Positions 1 to 12,600 of a stretch of DNA of 64,000 nt are shown one piece after another. The notes beneath the pieces are model-generated. The model worked only from the letters and a program-made list of their open reading frames with translations. It did no database searches and was not told where the DNA came from. Position 1 is the first letter of the stretch; each line of letters begins with the position of its first letter. The translations under genes and the position numbers were made by a program. This stretch comes from Mauremys mutica (lineage: Eukaryota; Chordata; Testudines; Geoemydidae), in assembly GCF_020497125.1 (NCBI RefSeq), contig NC_059079.1, positions 7,595,053-7,659,052 of the forward strand. Direction: 5' to 3'.

Positions 1-1210
1 TGCCCAACACTCCAAAAAAACCAAAGAAAGGAATTAATAATAATGCCTTAGGTAGGAGGTTAGATGTGCGATTGTCCTGTGGGATTGTCCGGGATATGCT
101 GTCATTTGTAGATATGTTATTTCTCAATACATTTATAAAGCCACTAATTATCACCGGAGCTATTTGCTGACGGTTCTGAAGTAGCTCCATAATGAAGAGG
201 AAGCCCATGTATTTGTTAGCCTATGGAAAATAATTGCCTGTCACTTAACCAAACATCCTTTGCCCCGAAACACTTGCTCTTTAGCACTTTTTTAGCTGCA
301 CTTCTTGAAATGCCACTTGCAATTTCCATACCCTCAAAGGTCTCTTTCTCTGCTGCCGTGACGTGAGCTGAAAATTATACTCCTCAAGAGGAGACAAAAT
401 GTCCTGCCAGTTTTGCTGCTGTGAAAGGAGAGCAAATAATAATAAACATAGTTGTATTGGTTTAGCAAGACTGCACAGGGACAGATCCACTGAAGTCAGT
501 AGAGTCGTGTTGATTTACACCACTCCCGTGCCGGCCCTGTAGCATTTGTGGCAATGTCTCACACCGTCGCACTAGGTGATGGTAGTTACATTACCCCCTC
601 GCATGCTAGCTCTGTTAAACTTTTACTGATTCCGGTGCCTGTGGCATTAACACGGATCACCATCCTCAGCCTCTGTTGATGCGGGGCGGGGCCCACACCT
701 TTGCTCAGGTAATTGACTCAGATGGTAATTTAATGTCAAGGCAAGCCAAGGAACGTGAGATAAATACTACCGCCGGACAAAGCCAACCTGTCAGATGTCC
801 CAGGTTAAGGTTCGCTGCTCAGTGTGTACACAGTAAGCCGTCTTTCTGGATGGGTGGCTTGGAATGGATTGGCAACGGGGATGTAAACACTCAGAGCCGA
901 AGCAAATGCGGAGCAAAACAAGTTCCTGTCACACGCCCGGTGCTGGAGGAGGAGGGAAACTGGATTGCCTCATGGGCGTGCCACTGTTTTGCCGTGCCTC
1001 CCTCAGGGCACTCCGCCTCTGCATCAGGAACCAAAAGGAAACTGAGGTTATGGGAATACACAGTCCCAGAAGGAAACCCACAACAGACTGGCGCAAGGTA
1101 TTGTACACTTTTGAGGCATATTAACAATTACCAGAATTCTTCTCTGGCTCAAGAAGGAACTTTATGCACCACAATGCTATTGTCTTTGCGCCTTGTGCTC
1201 CCCTGTTAAC
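1..1210. other. upstream intergenic sequence, no gene recognised
   Basis: AT-rich, non-repetitive sequence at 1-260 could be a conserved non-coding block. The rest, including a chance open frame at 676-1209, shows no family motif, splice pattern or recognisable protein. Confidence 0.4.
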
Positions 1211-1329
1211 TAGGGTGACCAGACAGCAAATGTGAAAAATCGGGACGGGGTGGAGGGTAATAGGAAAAAGACCCAAAAATCAGGACTGTCCCTATAAAAT
1301 CGGGACATCTGGTCACCCTGCCTGTTAAC
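1202..1329. mobile_element. 110-bp miniature transposon with 9-bp target duplication
   Basis: The element at 1211-1320 has 13-bp terminal inverted repeats (TAGGGTGACCAGA and TCTGGTCACCCTG, one mismatch). It is flanked by perfect direct repeats CCTGTTAAC (1202-1210 and 1321-1329). A 9-bp duplication is typical of Mutator-like elements. The interior is the GGGAC/ATCGGGAC-rich sequence common in turtle genomes. Confidence 0.8.
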
Positions 1330-4300
1330 AGTGTAGGGTAATAGACAGGCCAATGTAAATCAGTGTAGCAATGCTGATGTCAACTGAGAGCTGCCAGTTT
1401 TCACCAGTGGAGGGTCTCAGCCCTGCATATGTAATTGACAGTCATTATACTTCAGTGAGTTGGAATCTTTTGTGGCTGAAAAGCCTCTTTTGGATAATAG
1501 ATTTGGTTGATGGTTTGTTTATTTTTGTTTTGTTTTGTTTTTTGGGGGGTGGGGGGGGGCTTTTCCTAGGAAGCCTTATACAAATGAGGCTTATTGGGGA
1601 AAAGTAATTGATTAGCAGCCTGCATTTCCAAGAAAACTATCCTCAAAGCTCTAAGGGATCTTGAGGTGTTAGCATATTGGCACAGAGTGGGGTAGCTGTG
1701 AGTCAGCCCATGGTGTAATGGGGATTGGATGGAGGGGGCCAGACAGAGCACAGATCTGAAGAACTAGAGTGCTGCCAAAAATGGCTCCTTGTAGGGAGGA
1801 GAAGAGCAGGCAAGCACTGCCTTGGCACGGCTCAGCTCCCCGGCAAGAAACACTTCCTCGAAACAAGCAACGGACCCATTTGCAATCAGATGGAACGCAT
1901 TTCAAATAGCAACCTGGCATTTCAATAGAAGAGCATAGATGCCAAGGGTGTGTTCTCGTTCTTCAGGGAGGGCTCCTTCCAGAGCTGAGGGTCCCCGCAG
2001 GGGGTTAGCAAGCCTGGCCTTGCATCCCATTCCCTGAGCCAGCAGACTGCCATTTGTAATGTTCGGCTTGGGAAAAGCCTGCCCTGCTCTAGGGCTCTGT
2101 GAGTGTGTGAGTGGGCTACTTTTAGAGACGGTCACACCTGTAATGGAGCAACAGAGGAACCTTTCTTTTTAGCAAAGGGCTGATCCTGAGAAGTGCTGAG
2201 CAGCTGAGCCCCACTCTGGACCATTCCTGAACTCTGTTGATTTGGGGGAGACTCTTGTTTTTATTTTGTGGTTTCTGTAGTGCCTTGCAGCCCTGCTCAT
2301 GTGCTAGGCGCTGTAGGTACAGAATTTAATTCAATGGAAGCTGCAGCTGCTTGGCATGTCTCCAGATTAGGCGCTTATGCCCAGCATAAGATAAATGGAT
2401 CCAAATCTCACGCACAAGCGTGCACTACAGTTGCCTGCCAGGGCCAGGAAGGAAATCCACCCACTTGGTCGATTGTCTAGCGTTGCCCAGTTAGCAAAGT
2501 GCATTCTGGAGCTGGAATGCTGTGTATTCAATGGGTATTGGGGCCAGGATACTGGCTTTCAGTGGCCTGCTTGGCCGTAGCCAAGTCTGTGTGCCTGAAG
2601 ACTACAGTCACCGTCCAGCCCTGGTATCCTCAGGCACAACTGTGCCAAAGCCAATTGAATGGTATCTGCTTATGTCCAGGCTGGATTTTGCCCTATGTGC
2701 TGAGAGGCTGGTTCTTTGGCGTTTAGAGCCACCCAGAGTGCCGGGATCATTGTTACTCACCTGGGGAGTCTGAGACAGGGTTTCTAAGGAGCGTGTGCAC
2801 GTGTGTGTGTGAATGTGCCTGGAATGCATGTGCCCACTGCGCAATGTGCAGACTCAAGCAGGGGCTCTGCATTCAGGGGTGCACAAAAGTGTGCAGGCTC
2901 TATTGAGAATCCAAGCCTCTGTAGCAGTCTCTCTAGAGTCCGTGGCAGAGCCCGAACCCGGGGACTTCAGCACAAGACTCTTCTGTCTGCCATAAGGGAG
3001 CAGCTGCACAGTCAGGAATTCTTCAACAAACATCTGTTAGTTGGAAAAGGGGCAATTTGTCGGAACAGAATCTTTTCCTCAGCAAGGTCAGCTGATTTTT
3101 TTTCAAGTTTCAAAATTGTTTTAAAACATCCCCCTTTGAAACCAAAAATTTCATTTTTAGGATCCAAAATGAGTTTTTTTTTTCACAGTGAAATTTAATT
3201 TATAGTAAAAAAAAAATGGAAAAGGCTGAAATGGGAATTAAACACTTGGATTGAGATTTTGCGGGTTTTTGTTTCGGGATGGGAAACACTTTGAAATATT
3301 GAAAATTCTCCTGGGACAGGAACAGCATCTCCTGCTGCACTCTCCATTACTGGGCCGGAGCCATAGACCCTTCTCATTCTATGCAGGCAAACCCCCCGCT
3401 GGGGTAGGGTAAGTTACAGGTCATCTTTGCTGCTGGGAGGGAAGCTTCCAAATCTGGAATAGAAACCAACTGGATCTCTTATTATTAAAACCTGCTGGGG
3501 ACTGAGCCCCTGAAAACAAGGGCTGAGTCTCTTTGGGCTACAACCCCCCATTAGTGTGTGAGCTCTGGCAACGCGCCTGACCCAGCACTCTGCCATTTTA
3601 TCCAAATCCCCCTGACCAGTCACAACCCAGACATGGGTTAGGTGGTATCCGTGTTACATGACTTTGGGAGGAGGAGAAGTAGCCACCGGAGACTGGACTG
3701 ACAGAGCAGCTTGGAGATCTTTGAACACTGGCATTTCGGTCATGGAGCTAATTGGAGGTGCCGGCGTTCAAGCCGGGGTGCACTGCTCCAGTGCCACTCC
3801 CTTCTGACGTAAATGCAGCCTCTATACACTATGGGTTAGTCCAGACATAGCTACAGTGATGCAACCTCCCCTGCCCATCTTGTGCAGACAAGACCTTATT
3901 CTTAGCCAGTGAGGTGCTAGGGAAGAGGTTTTGTTGCACTTTGAATCACCGCAGTGAAAATCTTCTGTGCAAGTGTAACCCACTCTCGAGTGCATGTTAC
4001 CTGATGGCCCCTCTGTGCCTCATTTGCAGAGTCTGTTACTGCTCTCCTTCGAGTGGCTTGGCTCTTTAGCTCAAGCTGTAGCAGCTCACACTGAGGCTCG
4101 GGAGGTCCCTGGGTCGCTCCATGATGTGTCCGCCAAGAAGGTGGCCCGGCTGTCTCACCATCCCATGATGGCCTAGAGACTTCCCCATTGTGAAAAATCA
4201 AGCCAACATCTATGATAATGTGAGAGTGACCCACCCAGCAATTTACTCCCACAGCTTTATGGTCTCACACTCCAGGAGCTCCCAGCCCTCTTTGCTTCCT

Positions 4301-5700
4301 CCCTCCACTTCGAACCAACAGCTCCGGGCAGGTCTTAAAGGGCTTCAGATACACTCCTTATTTCTCCCTCCATGCCTACAGCTGGTGAAACTGAGGCAAC
4401 CCATGTAAGTGACTCCTCCTTTGTCAGCGGCACAGCATGTTAGGAATCAGGACTGCTGAGGGCTGGTTTCCTGCTGTCGCCACTAGCCCTGCTCCCTCAC
4501 CTTCATTCTCCTTGTATTGTTTGAGCAGCAGGCAGGCTGCAGCAGATGTTTCAGGGCAGTTCCAGAAGCTGGAGGATCTTTGAATGTGTTGGATTCCTTT
4601 TGTTCCTTTCCCCAGCGGAGAGGGCTACCCTGAAGGCAATGGGAGCAGGAGCCAGATCCTGCTTGGCTTGAGATTGACAGGATACAGGGCTGCACACCCA
4701 TGAATGCAGAAGTCCTGCATGCCTGCCAGAGTCCTGAGATGCACCAGGTGGCCAGTGGCACTGACAGGATGTAGTGAAAGAACTGGAGATACCAGCTTGC
4801 CACACCTTAGAGCAATTACAGCTCCCTGACAAACCCAGGGTGATCTATGCCTGCTCCCCCTACCAACGCCCAGAGACAGCTGCTTTCCCAGGTTCATTCC
4901 CCAGATCTTTGCAAGTCAGGCGAGTTAACTCCGTCAGTGCCAAATATGTACGTGACAGGCTCCCTAGATAAGGCAATACTAATGCTACTCCCTCTGCCTT
5001 GCTATCCGCATTTAATTCCTGTTGATGGGAATGGAATTTAGAAGCTCATATTGAGTGGTCCGGGGTCGCTATGTGCTGTTTGATTTGACGTCAGGTAGCA
5101 GAATGCAATAATAATTAAGAGCTTATATTTATATATATATAGCAATTTTCCTTCTGAAAGATCAGGAGGCACCTTGCAAACTGTACAGAAATCACCTGAA
5201 TAATAAAATGTCGTCATAATACTTTTCCTGCTGCTGAAATGCAGCTAGTTCTGACGTGGAACACTGCAGCTTTTGGCAAAACATAAAAACAGCACGCCGC
5301 AGTTTAAGGCAGGAAAGAAGGCTGAATCCCAAACCTAATTTGTACTGCAAGCAGGGAAAAGTAAACATGCAAATTGGCCAGGACGTATGGCCCTGCTGTG
5401 GAGAACAGTGCCAGGGGATCTTTAATGACTGCAGGTAGTTAGGCCCTCAGGTTTGTGTCTCATTAACTTGGGTGAATTTGCCAACAAGACTCTGCTCATA
5501 AAGGGCCTGGAAGAAATTTGTTTACCGTATCTAAATAACAGGTGCTGGACTCTCATTCAATTGAGCTTTCTGTTCTCTTCTTTGTGCACCAGGCGGCACT
5601 GTGCCATGTATGAATACGTGCTGGCGGCGCTCGGGTACGTTTTTGTTTCACCTTCCAGTTATTTTAAAAAAGAAGTTGATGGGGTTTGTGGGTTTGGTTT
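1330..5700. other. upstream flank, scattered repeat fragments, no gene
   Basis: It holds a G-run at 1541-1559, a small piece of the amniote CTAGGCGCTGTA repeat near 2305, and a poly-T/A-rich decayed repeat at about 3090-3320 that resembles 24110-24330. A TATATATA tract lies at about 5128-5140 within a MIR-like fragment. No exon is recognisable. Confidence 0.4.
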
Positions 5701-5746
5701 TTTTTTTAATGCTAAATGTAGGTCCTGGACCCATATGTCGCTGTGT

Positions 5747-5996
5747 CACCACCCAGGAGCCTCCCAAGGTAAGCGCCTCCCTGCCAGAGCCCGCTCCCCG
5801 ACCCCCCTGCCCCACCTCTGAGCCCCCTCCCACACCCAAACTCCCTCCCAGAGCCTGCACCCCACATCCCTCCTGCACCCCAACCCCCTGCCACAGCCCG
5901 GGGCCCCCTCCCACACCCAAACTCCCTCCCAGAGCCTGCACCCCTGCAAACAACCGCAGCATGTTTGGGTTTGTGTGATTAGACAATTGGCAACCC
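5747..5996. repeat. C-rich repeat element with 81-bp tandem duplication
   Basis: A strongly C-biased block of CCTGCACCCC/CCCTCCCACA units. Two identical 42-bp copies (5822-5863 and 5903-5944) lie 81 bp apart. The block ends in GGCAACCCTA, the same terminus as the repeats at 13540 and 14122. Confidence 0.65.
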
Positions 5997-6458
5997 TAGT
6001 CGGAACAGGCCCTGTACAATTTATTCTTTGTATTGTGATGGCACCTCAGAGTGCAGAAAGTTGGTCCCTGCCCCAATCTAAGTATGTTGTGGGAAGATCT
6101 AGTCCCAGCATGTTGTAGGTTCAATTATATTTCCCCAGCCCATATTCTCACAGTGATTCCTGTTTGGTACCCATCAAAATAAACGTGATGTCCTAAGCCC
6201 ATTTATTTGTTAATTTGAGGTTTTTCAAGTCCCTTTAATCCTGATTCCCTGAACTCGCTTATCTGAGCCACCTTCCAAACCCTGTGAGGGTTTGCCCATC
6301 CTTAGCTTGGCAGATTACGAGGCAGGGCTGAGATGACTGACTCAGTACAGGATGCCTATGCATGCTGCAGACGGGGATCCATCAATTGCCAGTGTGCCAA
6401 CAGTGTTATCTGCCACCCTGTGTTTCTCAATTTCCCCCACTGACACTCTTCTAACCCT

Positions 6459-6471
6459 GTTAATTATTAAA
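6459..6471 (+). promoter_or_regulatory. HNF1-type homeodomain site upstream of SLC5A9
   Basis: GTTAATTATTAAA matches the HNF1 consensus GTTAATNATTAAC at 12 of 13 positions. It ends 72 bp before the SLC5A9 start codon. HNF1 is an established activator of SLC5A1/SLC5A2-class genes in proximal tubule and intestine. Binding here is inferred. No strong TATA box follows; AGAATAAT at 6474-6481 is only TATA-like. Confidence 0.6.
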
Positions 6472-6543
6472 GGAGAATAATGAAGGTAAACGTGCATCAA
6501 AGTCCAGTGTGAGAGAGAGACAATCAGCTGTTCATTTGCAGCC

Positions 6544-6672
6544 ATGAGCCAGCCCACCCCGGCCACCACAGAGCCACCTGGCCAGCCTGGACAGAGGAAC
6601 TTTGCCTTCGAGGTTGTGGACATCGTGGTTGTCATCGTTTATTTTGTCTTCGTCCTTGCCGTTGGGATATGG
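6544..6672 (+). CDS. SLC5A9: SLC5A9 exon 1 (start codon, first membrane helix)
   Basis: It encodes residues 1-43: a Pro/Thr-rich extracellular N-terminus, then a hydrophobic helix ending in AVGIW. The ATG sits in a good Kozak context (gccATGa). An in-frame TAA at 6487-6489 rules out a longer start within this exon. The donor is GTGAGT and the exon ends in phase 0. The N-terminus is about ten residues shorter than the human one I recall. TTTGCAG ends only two bases before the ATG, so a non-coding upstream exon spliced at 6541 is possible. Confidence 0.9.
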
Positions 6673-9600
6673 GTGAGTCCAGGAGCTCAATGATTTGTTT
6701 TCATTAGGGGACAGAAGACAGGCAGGGTGTGTAATCAGCTATGCGTGCAAAGATATCTGCTTATAATCAGCCTGCTTTTTGATTTGTAAATAGCACGTAT
6801 GCAGGGCCAGACAGTAGCAGGCCTTGACTGGCATGCTAGGGGGTTGAGAGTAGGAACATTTCCACCACACTCACGTGCAGCACTTATTCCATTCCTTGCA
6901 ATGCCCTGAACAGCACTGAGGGAATTGCTAAGTATCCCATAATGCACTGGGGAGAAGGGGTGAGGCTCCCCGTGGAATGGCTGCAGAAAGGCGAGCTGGG
7001 AGACTTTCCTGGCCTAAGAGGGCAAATGAAGAGAAAAGGACAGAATCGGGCATTGGAAAATTTGGAAAGACGATTATTATTTGATCCCTATTTTCTGTGA
7101 CCCAGCCTATTTGGAAGAGTGGCCTAGCAGCCTGGCTGGGAAGTTGTTTTGTTCTCCTAACATGGGCACTCACTGGGAGGTTGTTAAATGGATTCAGAAG
7201 CCCCATCACCCAGTCAGAGGGCAGCTTCTATCCAAGCCAGGCAGCCAACATACATAGGAATGGGGAGAAGGAAAATGGAAGAGCGAGGCCATCCCTCCGC
7301 ACCCCCAGTCTCCGGTGCCCCATTCATCTGCTGCAAGCATGGACCAAAGCTTTTGACTCCTCCAAGCAGCAGGGCTGCTCCGTATTCTGGGTACCAAGAT
7401 GCAGATGAGAGTGCTGCACAAATCGGAGCGGCGCAACAACTCACAGCTGGTTGGTAACTTCCGGGTACAATGTCCTGACAAACCGAGAGGCCTTCCGACT
7501 TGCAAAGTAACAACCAGGCCCCCGGATCAGAAACCAGAGAGGCTTGTTAGCTCAGCATAGGGTTACTAATGAGCTAACAAGAAACGCTCCCCTTCTCACC
7601 GGCCAGAAGCGCTGGCTGGGAACATGCAGGGGGCAAGCTGTGTGTTTCTCCCATGCAATGGGAAGCTCAGGAAGGACTGGTCCTCCTAAGGCTCTGTTCC
7701 ACTCATAGTTCCCCCTAGAATGGGGCATCTCTTCGCTGCCCCGGTGCAATCCCATGTGCACACTGTGGTACGCAGTCTGGGGTCTCCGACAAGGTGAGCG
7801 CTCTGACGTCCCAGGAACGGGTGGGCTACAGCCCGAGGTTTCACCCCACTGGCCTTGCTGGAGCACGGTGCATTATTTCCCTGTTTTAACTATTGTTGCT
7901 GCACCTTGAGCGTCTGCAAAATGGTTTATCGAATCCTCCAGAAAGCATTGGATAGCCTGGATACGGGGAGTTAGCCAAGTCTAGCAGCAGCTGGGAGGGC
8001 AGAACTGGGATGACTCCCAGCATGTTGCTGGCAGGACGGATGGAGAGCGGGGCCGGTGTGATGGGCGGGAACCCGTGGGGGGAAAGGACTTAATTTTTTT
8101 TCTGTTTTTCAGTCATCCATACGGGCAAGCCGGGGGACAGTTGGAGGGTATTTCCTGGCTGGACGGTCCATGACATGGTTGCCAGTGAGTCTGATGCTTC
8201 CACTTGTTACTTAAAAATTGGGTTTCAAGCAAATCCAGGTACCTGATAGAAAGGTCTGGGGACAGGCACAGCAAGGCAGTACCCAACCCACACAGCTCTA
8301 CCCAGGAGCCTAAGCCCTGAGCTACAGAGACTCCTACCTGGAGGAAACAGACAGTTCAATCTCCCTGGTCTTTTCAGTTCTTAGCTTTTTTGCTCAGGTC
8401 AGAGGCAATGGGTTACCTGGTGCTGTGGCTTCTATGATGCAGCCCCACCTGCCCATTCGGAGCTGGATTTAGATCCTCCCCCTGTTCCCAACTCATTTCA
8501 CATACAGCTGCAGAACAGCCATGGGAGCATTAAATGACTCAGGTCTGCACAATGCCGTAAAAATCACGTAGAGACGACAAAGAAAACAATCGTATGGCAG
8601 AGCCCTTTGCCTCTACCCTCCCTGGGTGGGGGAAAGTCTCCGCTATTGACTGTGTGAGGACTAAAACTCGGCTCCAAACCACAAAAATATAAATCTTCAA
8701 AATGATTCATGCGAAAGGAATAAAGCTCTTAAAGGGCACGCTTTCGTGGGAGCGAAAGTCACACCTAAAAATAATGTAAAAGTTTTAAAAGAATAAAGGT
8801 GTCACAGGAATAAATAGCCTTCTCCTCCAATTGCAAAATATACAGCCATATCTCTCTCCCGTGAGTCGCTGGTAACGGAATACAGTTTTCAACCAAAAAC
8901 TTCTTTCTCTGTATACACAGTGCCCATAAATCCTCTAGGCTAAGTTTTCAACCTCTTCTGTCGGAGAGGTGTACATATATATAACAGCTGTTATTGCTTT
9001 AATGTGCCTGGTGCTCCAATTTCTCCCAGGTGACATTTAGGGAAAAGCATAGGGGGTGTTTCTGTAACTAGAGCGTGGAAGGTTTAAAAGATGTTGAAAG
9101 GAAACTGGCTTTTCCCAGGATCCCTACTCTTCTTATTTTTCATTGCGGCTGGTGGCTGGGCTACTCCAGGAGGGAATATGGCCGAGTGGTTAGAACACAT
9201 GATTGGGTGCTTTGGGGGCTGGCTTCCAGTCTTGGCTCTCCTACTGATTCACTATCTGGCAAGTTGCTTAGGTCAAAAGCAGCCTCTGAGTTTGCCTGCT
9301 TCTGTTTTCCGGGCCCAACTTGAGATACTTTGGGCTTGATTCTCAGAGGCGCTGAGTCCAGTTATGACTGTTTTAGCATTGACGCCTGAGGAAACATATG
9401 ATGCAATATGGGAAGAGGTCTGCTCTGCTGCTGAAGGTGCCATCGTCGGACCACTTGTGATAACTGAAGTAGCCTGGCACTCTTTGCAGGAGTTGGGAGG
9501 TTAATCCCAGCATCCCAGCAAAATTCCAGTTTTGGTGGCAACATTCTGGCAACTTCATAGTTTCAGCTTCGAGCTATAACACCCTAACAGGTTTGGTCAT

Positions 9601-12600
9601 GAGAGACGGTCTCTAAGGCAGGCCTCTCATGTGATACCACAGCAGCTGAGGCGCCAATAGCCCCTCCAGTTTAACCAAAAGGGTTGACAAACAGCATTTC
9701 CAACTAATGACCCCCCCAACTTTGGAACTAATTTCCCCTCTTGATCTGACAGAGCCCATATGTGTGTACAGTATTTCTGTCCCATAGCCAACAGCCTGAA
9801 GGGGGAAGAAAAATGGCAAACAACCCAAAGAGAGGCTCCTGAATCCAGATTAAGGCATTTAAATCAACGTGGCCGACCTTTTTCAGAGCCTTAGAGGCCC
9901 TGAAGTTCCCATTCACTGAGGTCCCTTCCAACTCTGATATTCTATGATTCTGTGACTGTGGTGAGAGCTTCAGGTACCCTGACGGTCACGTCTCATTTAT
10001 TTAGATGTCTAAATATGACCTTAGGAGCCTGATGGTAGGCAGCCAGATTTGAAGATTTTGGCCTATAGCTTTTGTTCCTTTTCACCAATATAAATCAGGA
10101 GTAACTCCTCTGAAGTCTGGAGTCCTCTCTGTGTGAAAACCACCCTCCGTGAACGCAGTCAGGCCTACTGAAGCTGCCTTTCCTCTATCACTGATTTCCC
10201 TCCCCCGCTCCCCGGTGTATCTCCATTGAGTTTGATGAAGTTACTCATGATTTTACATTAGTGTGTAACACAGGGCATGATCCCTCTCCCACTGAAGTTT
10301 TTCCTCCATTGACTTTAATGGGAGCTGGAGTGGGGTCTGAGGATAAACCAGGGATGAGCAAACTACAGCCCGCCGGCCACATCCGCCCCTCCAGCCAATT
10401 TAATCTGGCCCTCGAGTTCCCGCTGGGGAGCAGGGTCTGGGGTTTGCCCCACTCCAGACAGGAGCAGGGTCGGGGGCTGCTCCCGGAAGCAACAGCATGT
10501 CCCCCCTCCGACTCCTACGCATAGGGGCAGCCAGGGGGCTCCACACACTGCCCCCGCCCCAAGTACAACTCCCAGTGGCTGGTCAACATAGCCAATCAGA
10601 GCTGTGGGGGCCGCGCCTGCAGACAGAGCAGTGCACAGAGCTGCCTGGCCGTGCATCCGCATAGGAGCCGGAGGGGGGACATGCTGCTGCTTCTTGGAGC
10701 TGCTTGAGATAAGCGCCGCCCAGAGCCTGCACCCCCGGCCGTGCCCCCAACCCCCTGCCCCAGCCCTGATCCCCCTCCTGTGCCCTGAATTCATCAGTCC
10801 CAGCCTGGAGCACCCTCCTGCACCCCAAATCCCTCATCCCCAGCCCCCCCCAGAGCCTGCACCTCCAGCCAGAGCCCTCACCCCCTGCTGCACCCTAACC
10901 CCAATTTCGTGAGCATTTATGGCCCGCCATATAATTTCCATACCCAGATATGGCCCTCGGGCCAAAAAGTTTGCCCACCCCTGGGATAAGCCATAGAGTA
11001 AATACAGTGGTGACAGGGGCCAAATGGGCACCCTCCCCATGGTGGGCTGTGGAACCCACAGACAACTATTTCTATTGCTTCAAGGTTATTTTTCTGGGAG
11101 CATCTGTGTCTTAATTTAATAATTGGAGATGTACCTATCTCCTAGAACTGGAAAGGACCTTGAAAGGTCATTGAGTCCAGCCCCCTGCCTTCACTAGCAG
11201 GACCAAGTACTGATTTTTGCTCCAGATCCCTAAGTGGCCCCATCAAGGATTGAACTCACAACCTTGGGTTTAGTAGGCCAATGCTCAAGCTACTAAGCTA
11301 TTCCTCCCTTTCCTGTGAGTTGGACACAGGCACTACCAGAATAAACAATAAGGCCACTGTCTCAGTGCTCTACACCTTCTGCGTTTCGTACATCTGTGTC
11401 CGATACAGTCGGATGTGTGTCTTAGAGAAGGTATTTACATTTCTTGGGAGTCAATATATTTACTCAAGATATGATTTCACATTACCGCAGTCAGCCTTTT
11501 AATCAGCAGTTTACTGTATGGAGAAGTAGGGCTGGTAGCAGTGTTAATTCTGACCACAGCTTCCAGCTTCATGCAATATTAATATTTTTGCTTTCTCGGA
11601 AGGTGAGAAGCAGGTCAAACTCCATTACTCTTTGCTCAGAGCTCAGCAGTGGCATATTAGGAATTTGCTCTTCAGACAAGGTGTGGTTGGAAAGTGAACT
11701 TTCCGTAGGAGGGAAGCCAAAGCATTGGTAACACATGTCTAGATTCATCCCTGGTGTATATCCATTGATGTCAGTGGCCACCTGGGATGAATTTGGCCTG
11801 TGTAGAGGTGTGGCAAATCTTTGTCCCAAAGGAGAGTGATACGTAAAGCCAGAGGTATTTTATCCTGTGGGAAGAGCAGTGTACCTTGCTTTCATCTAGT
11901 TAAGAGATCACTGGACCACACTAGGGGCAGTGTTAAAATTAACCCGAGGCGTTAGCATTTTCCAGACTGCAGCAGTTTTCCATCCGTATGTGTTTGAACC
12001 CACATTTCTGCATGGGCTGCAGCCTTCCCAGGCTCACACGTTCTTTAAGATACATGCAACATTCTTTCCATGCAAGTGTTTCTTGAACAGCTCAAGGTCC
12101 AGGCTTGGAGTGTAAATATTTGCCTATAGAAAGGCACTGGATTCGCTCAGGTTATAAATGCAAAAGTCCTTTTTTTCTTTTTGCATGTCTTCACTTCCTG
12201 GCTACCCCAGAGGGAATGCTGGCATGATAACTACTCAGGGAGCAATTGTCCCCATTGAAATCAGTGAGAGTTTTGCCGTTCACTTCGGTGTAGACAGGAT
12301 TTCACCTCCATTCCTACTTGGTCAGAAGTCAATTGGAGTTTTCCTGAGGAAAAACTAAGGCCCAGATGATCCTCAGCTGCCCCATAGATGGAGAGCACAC
12401 TCTGGTTGAGGCTCCCCGCCATTCTTTCAACCACCTCCTTGGTGCCATCTCCTCCTTTCCCCCATCCTAGACCCTGCAATGGCCTCTGCGTGGGTTTGGG
12501 GACCATGGAGGGACAGGGTGGAGATGGAGGGGACCTGTGGAGAGGTTACATATAATGTCATCCCTCCAGCCCGCTGGAGTTTAAGGCTGAAGCTGTGTCT

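Noticed and set aside
676..1209. 177-codon open frame
   Set aside because: No recognisable domain, no splice context and overlapping open frames on both strands; looks like chance.
5747..5996. CRISPR-like or coding tandem array
   Set aside because: Only two exact copies, no spacer regularity, and the sequence is a eukaryotic C-rich repeat.
9175..9250. tRNA gene
   Set aside because: A- and B-box-like pieces exist, but the cloverleaf cannot be formed and SINE body sequence follows.
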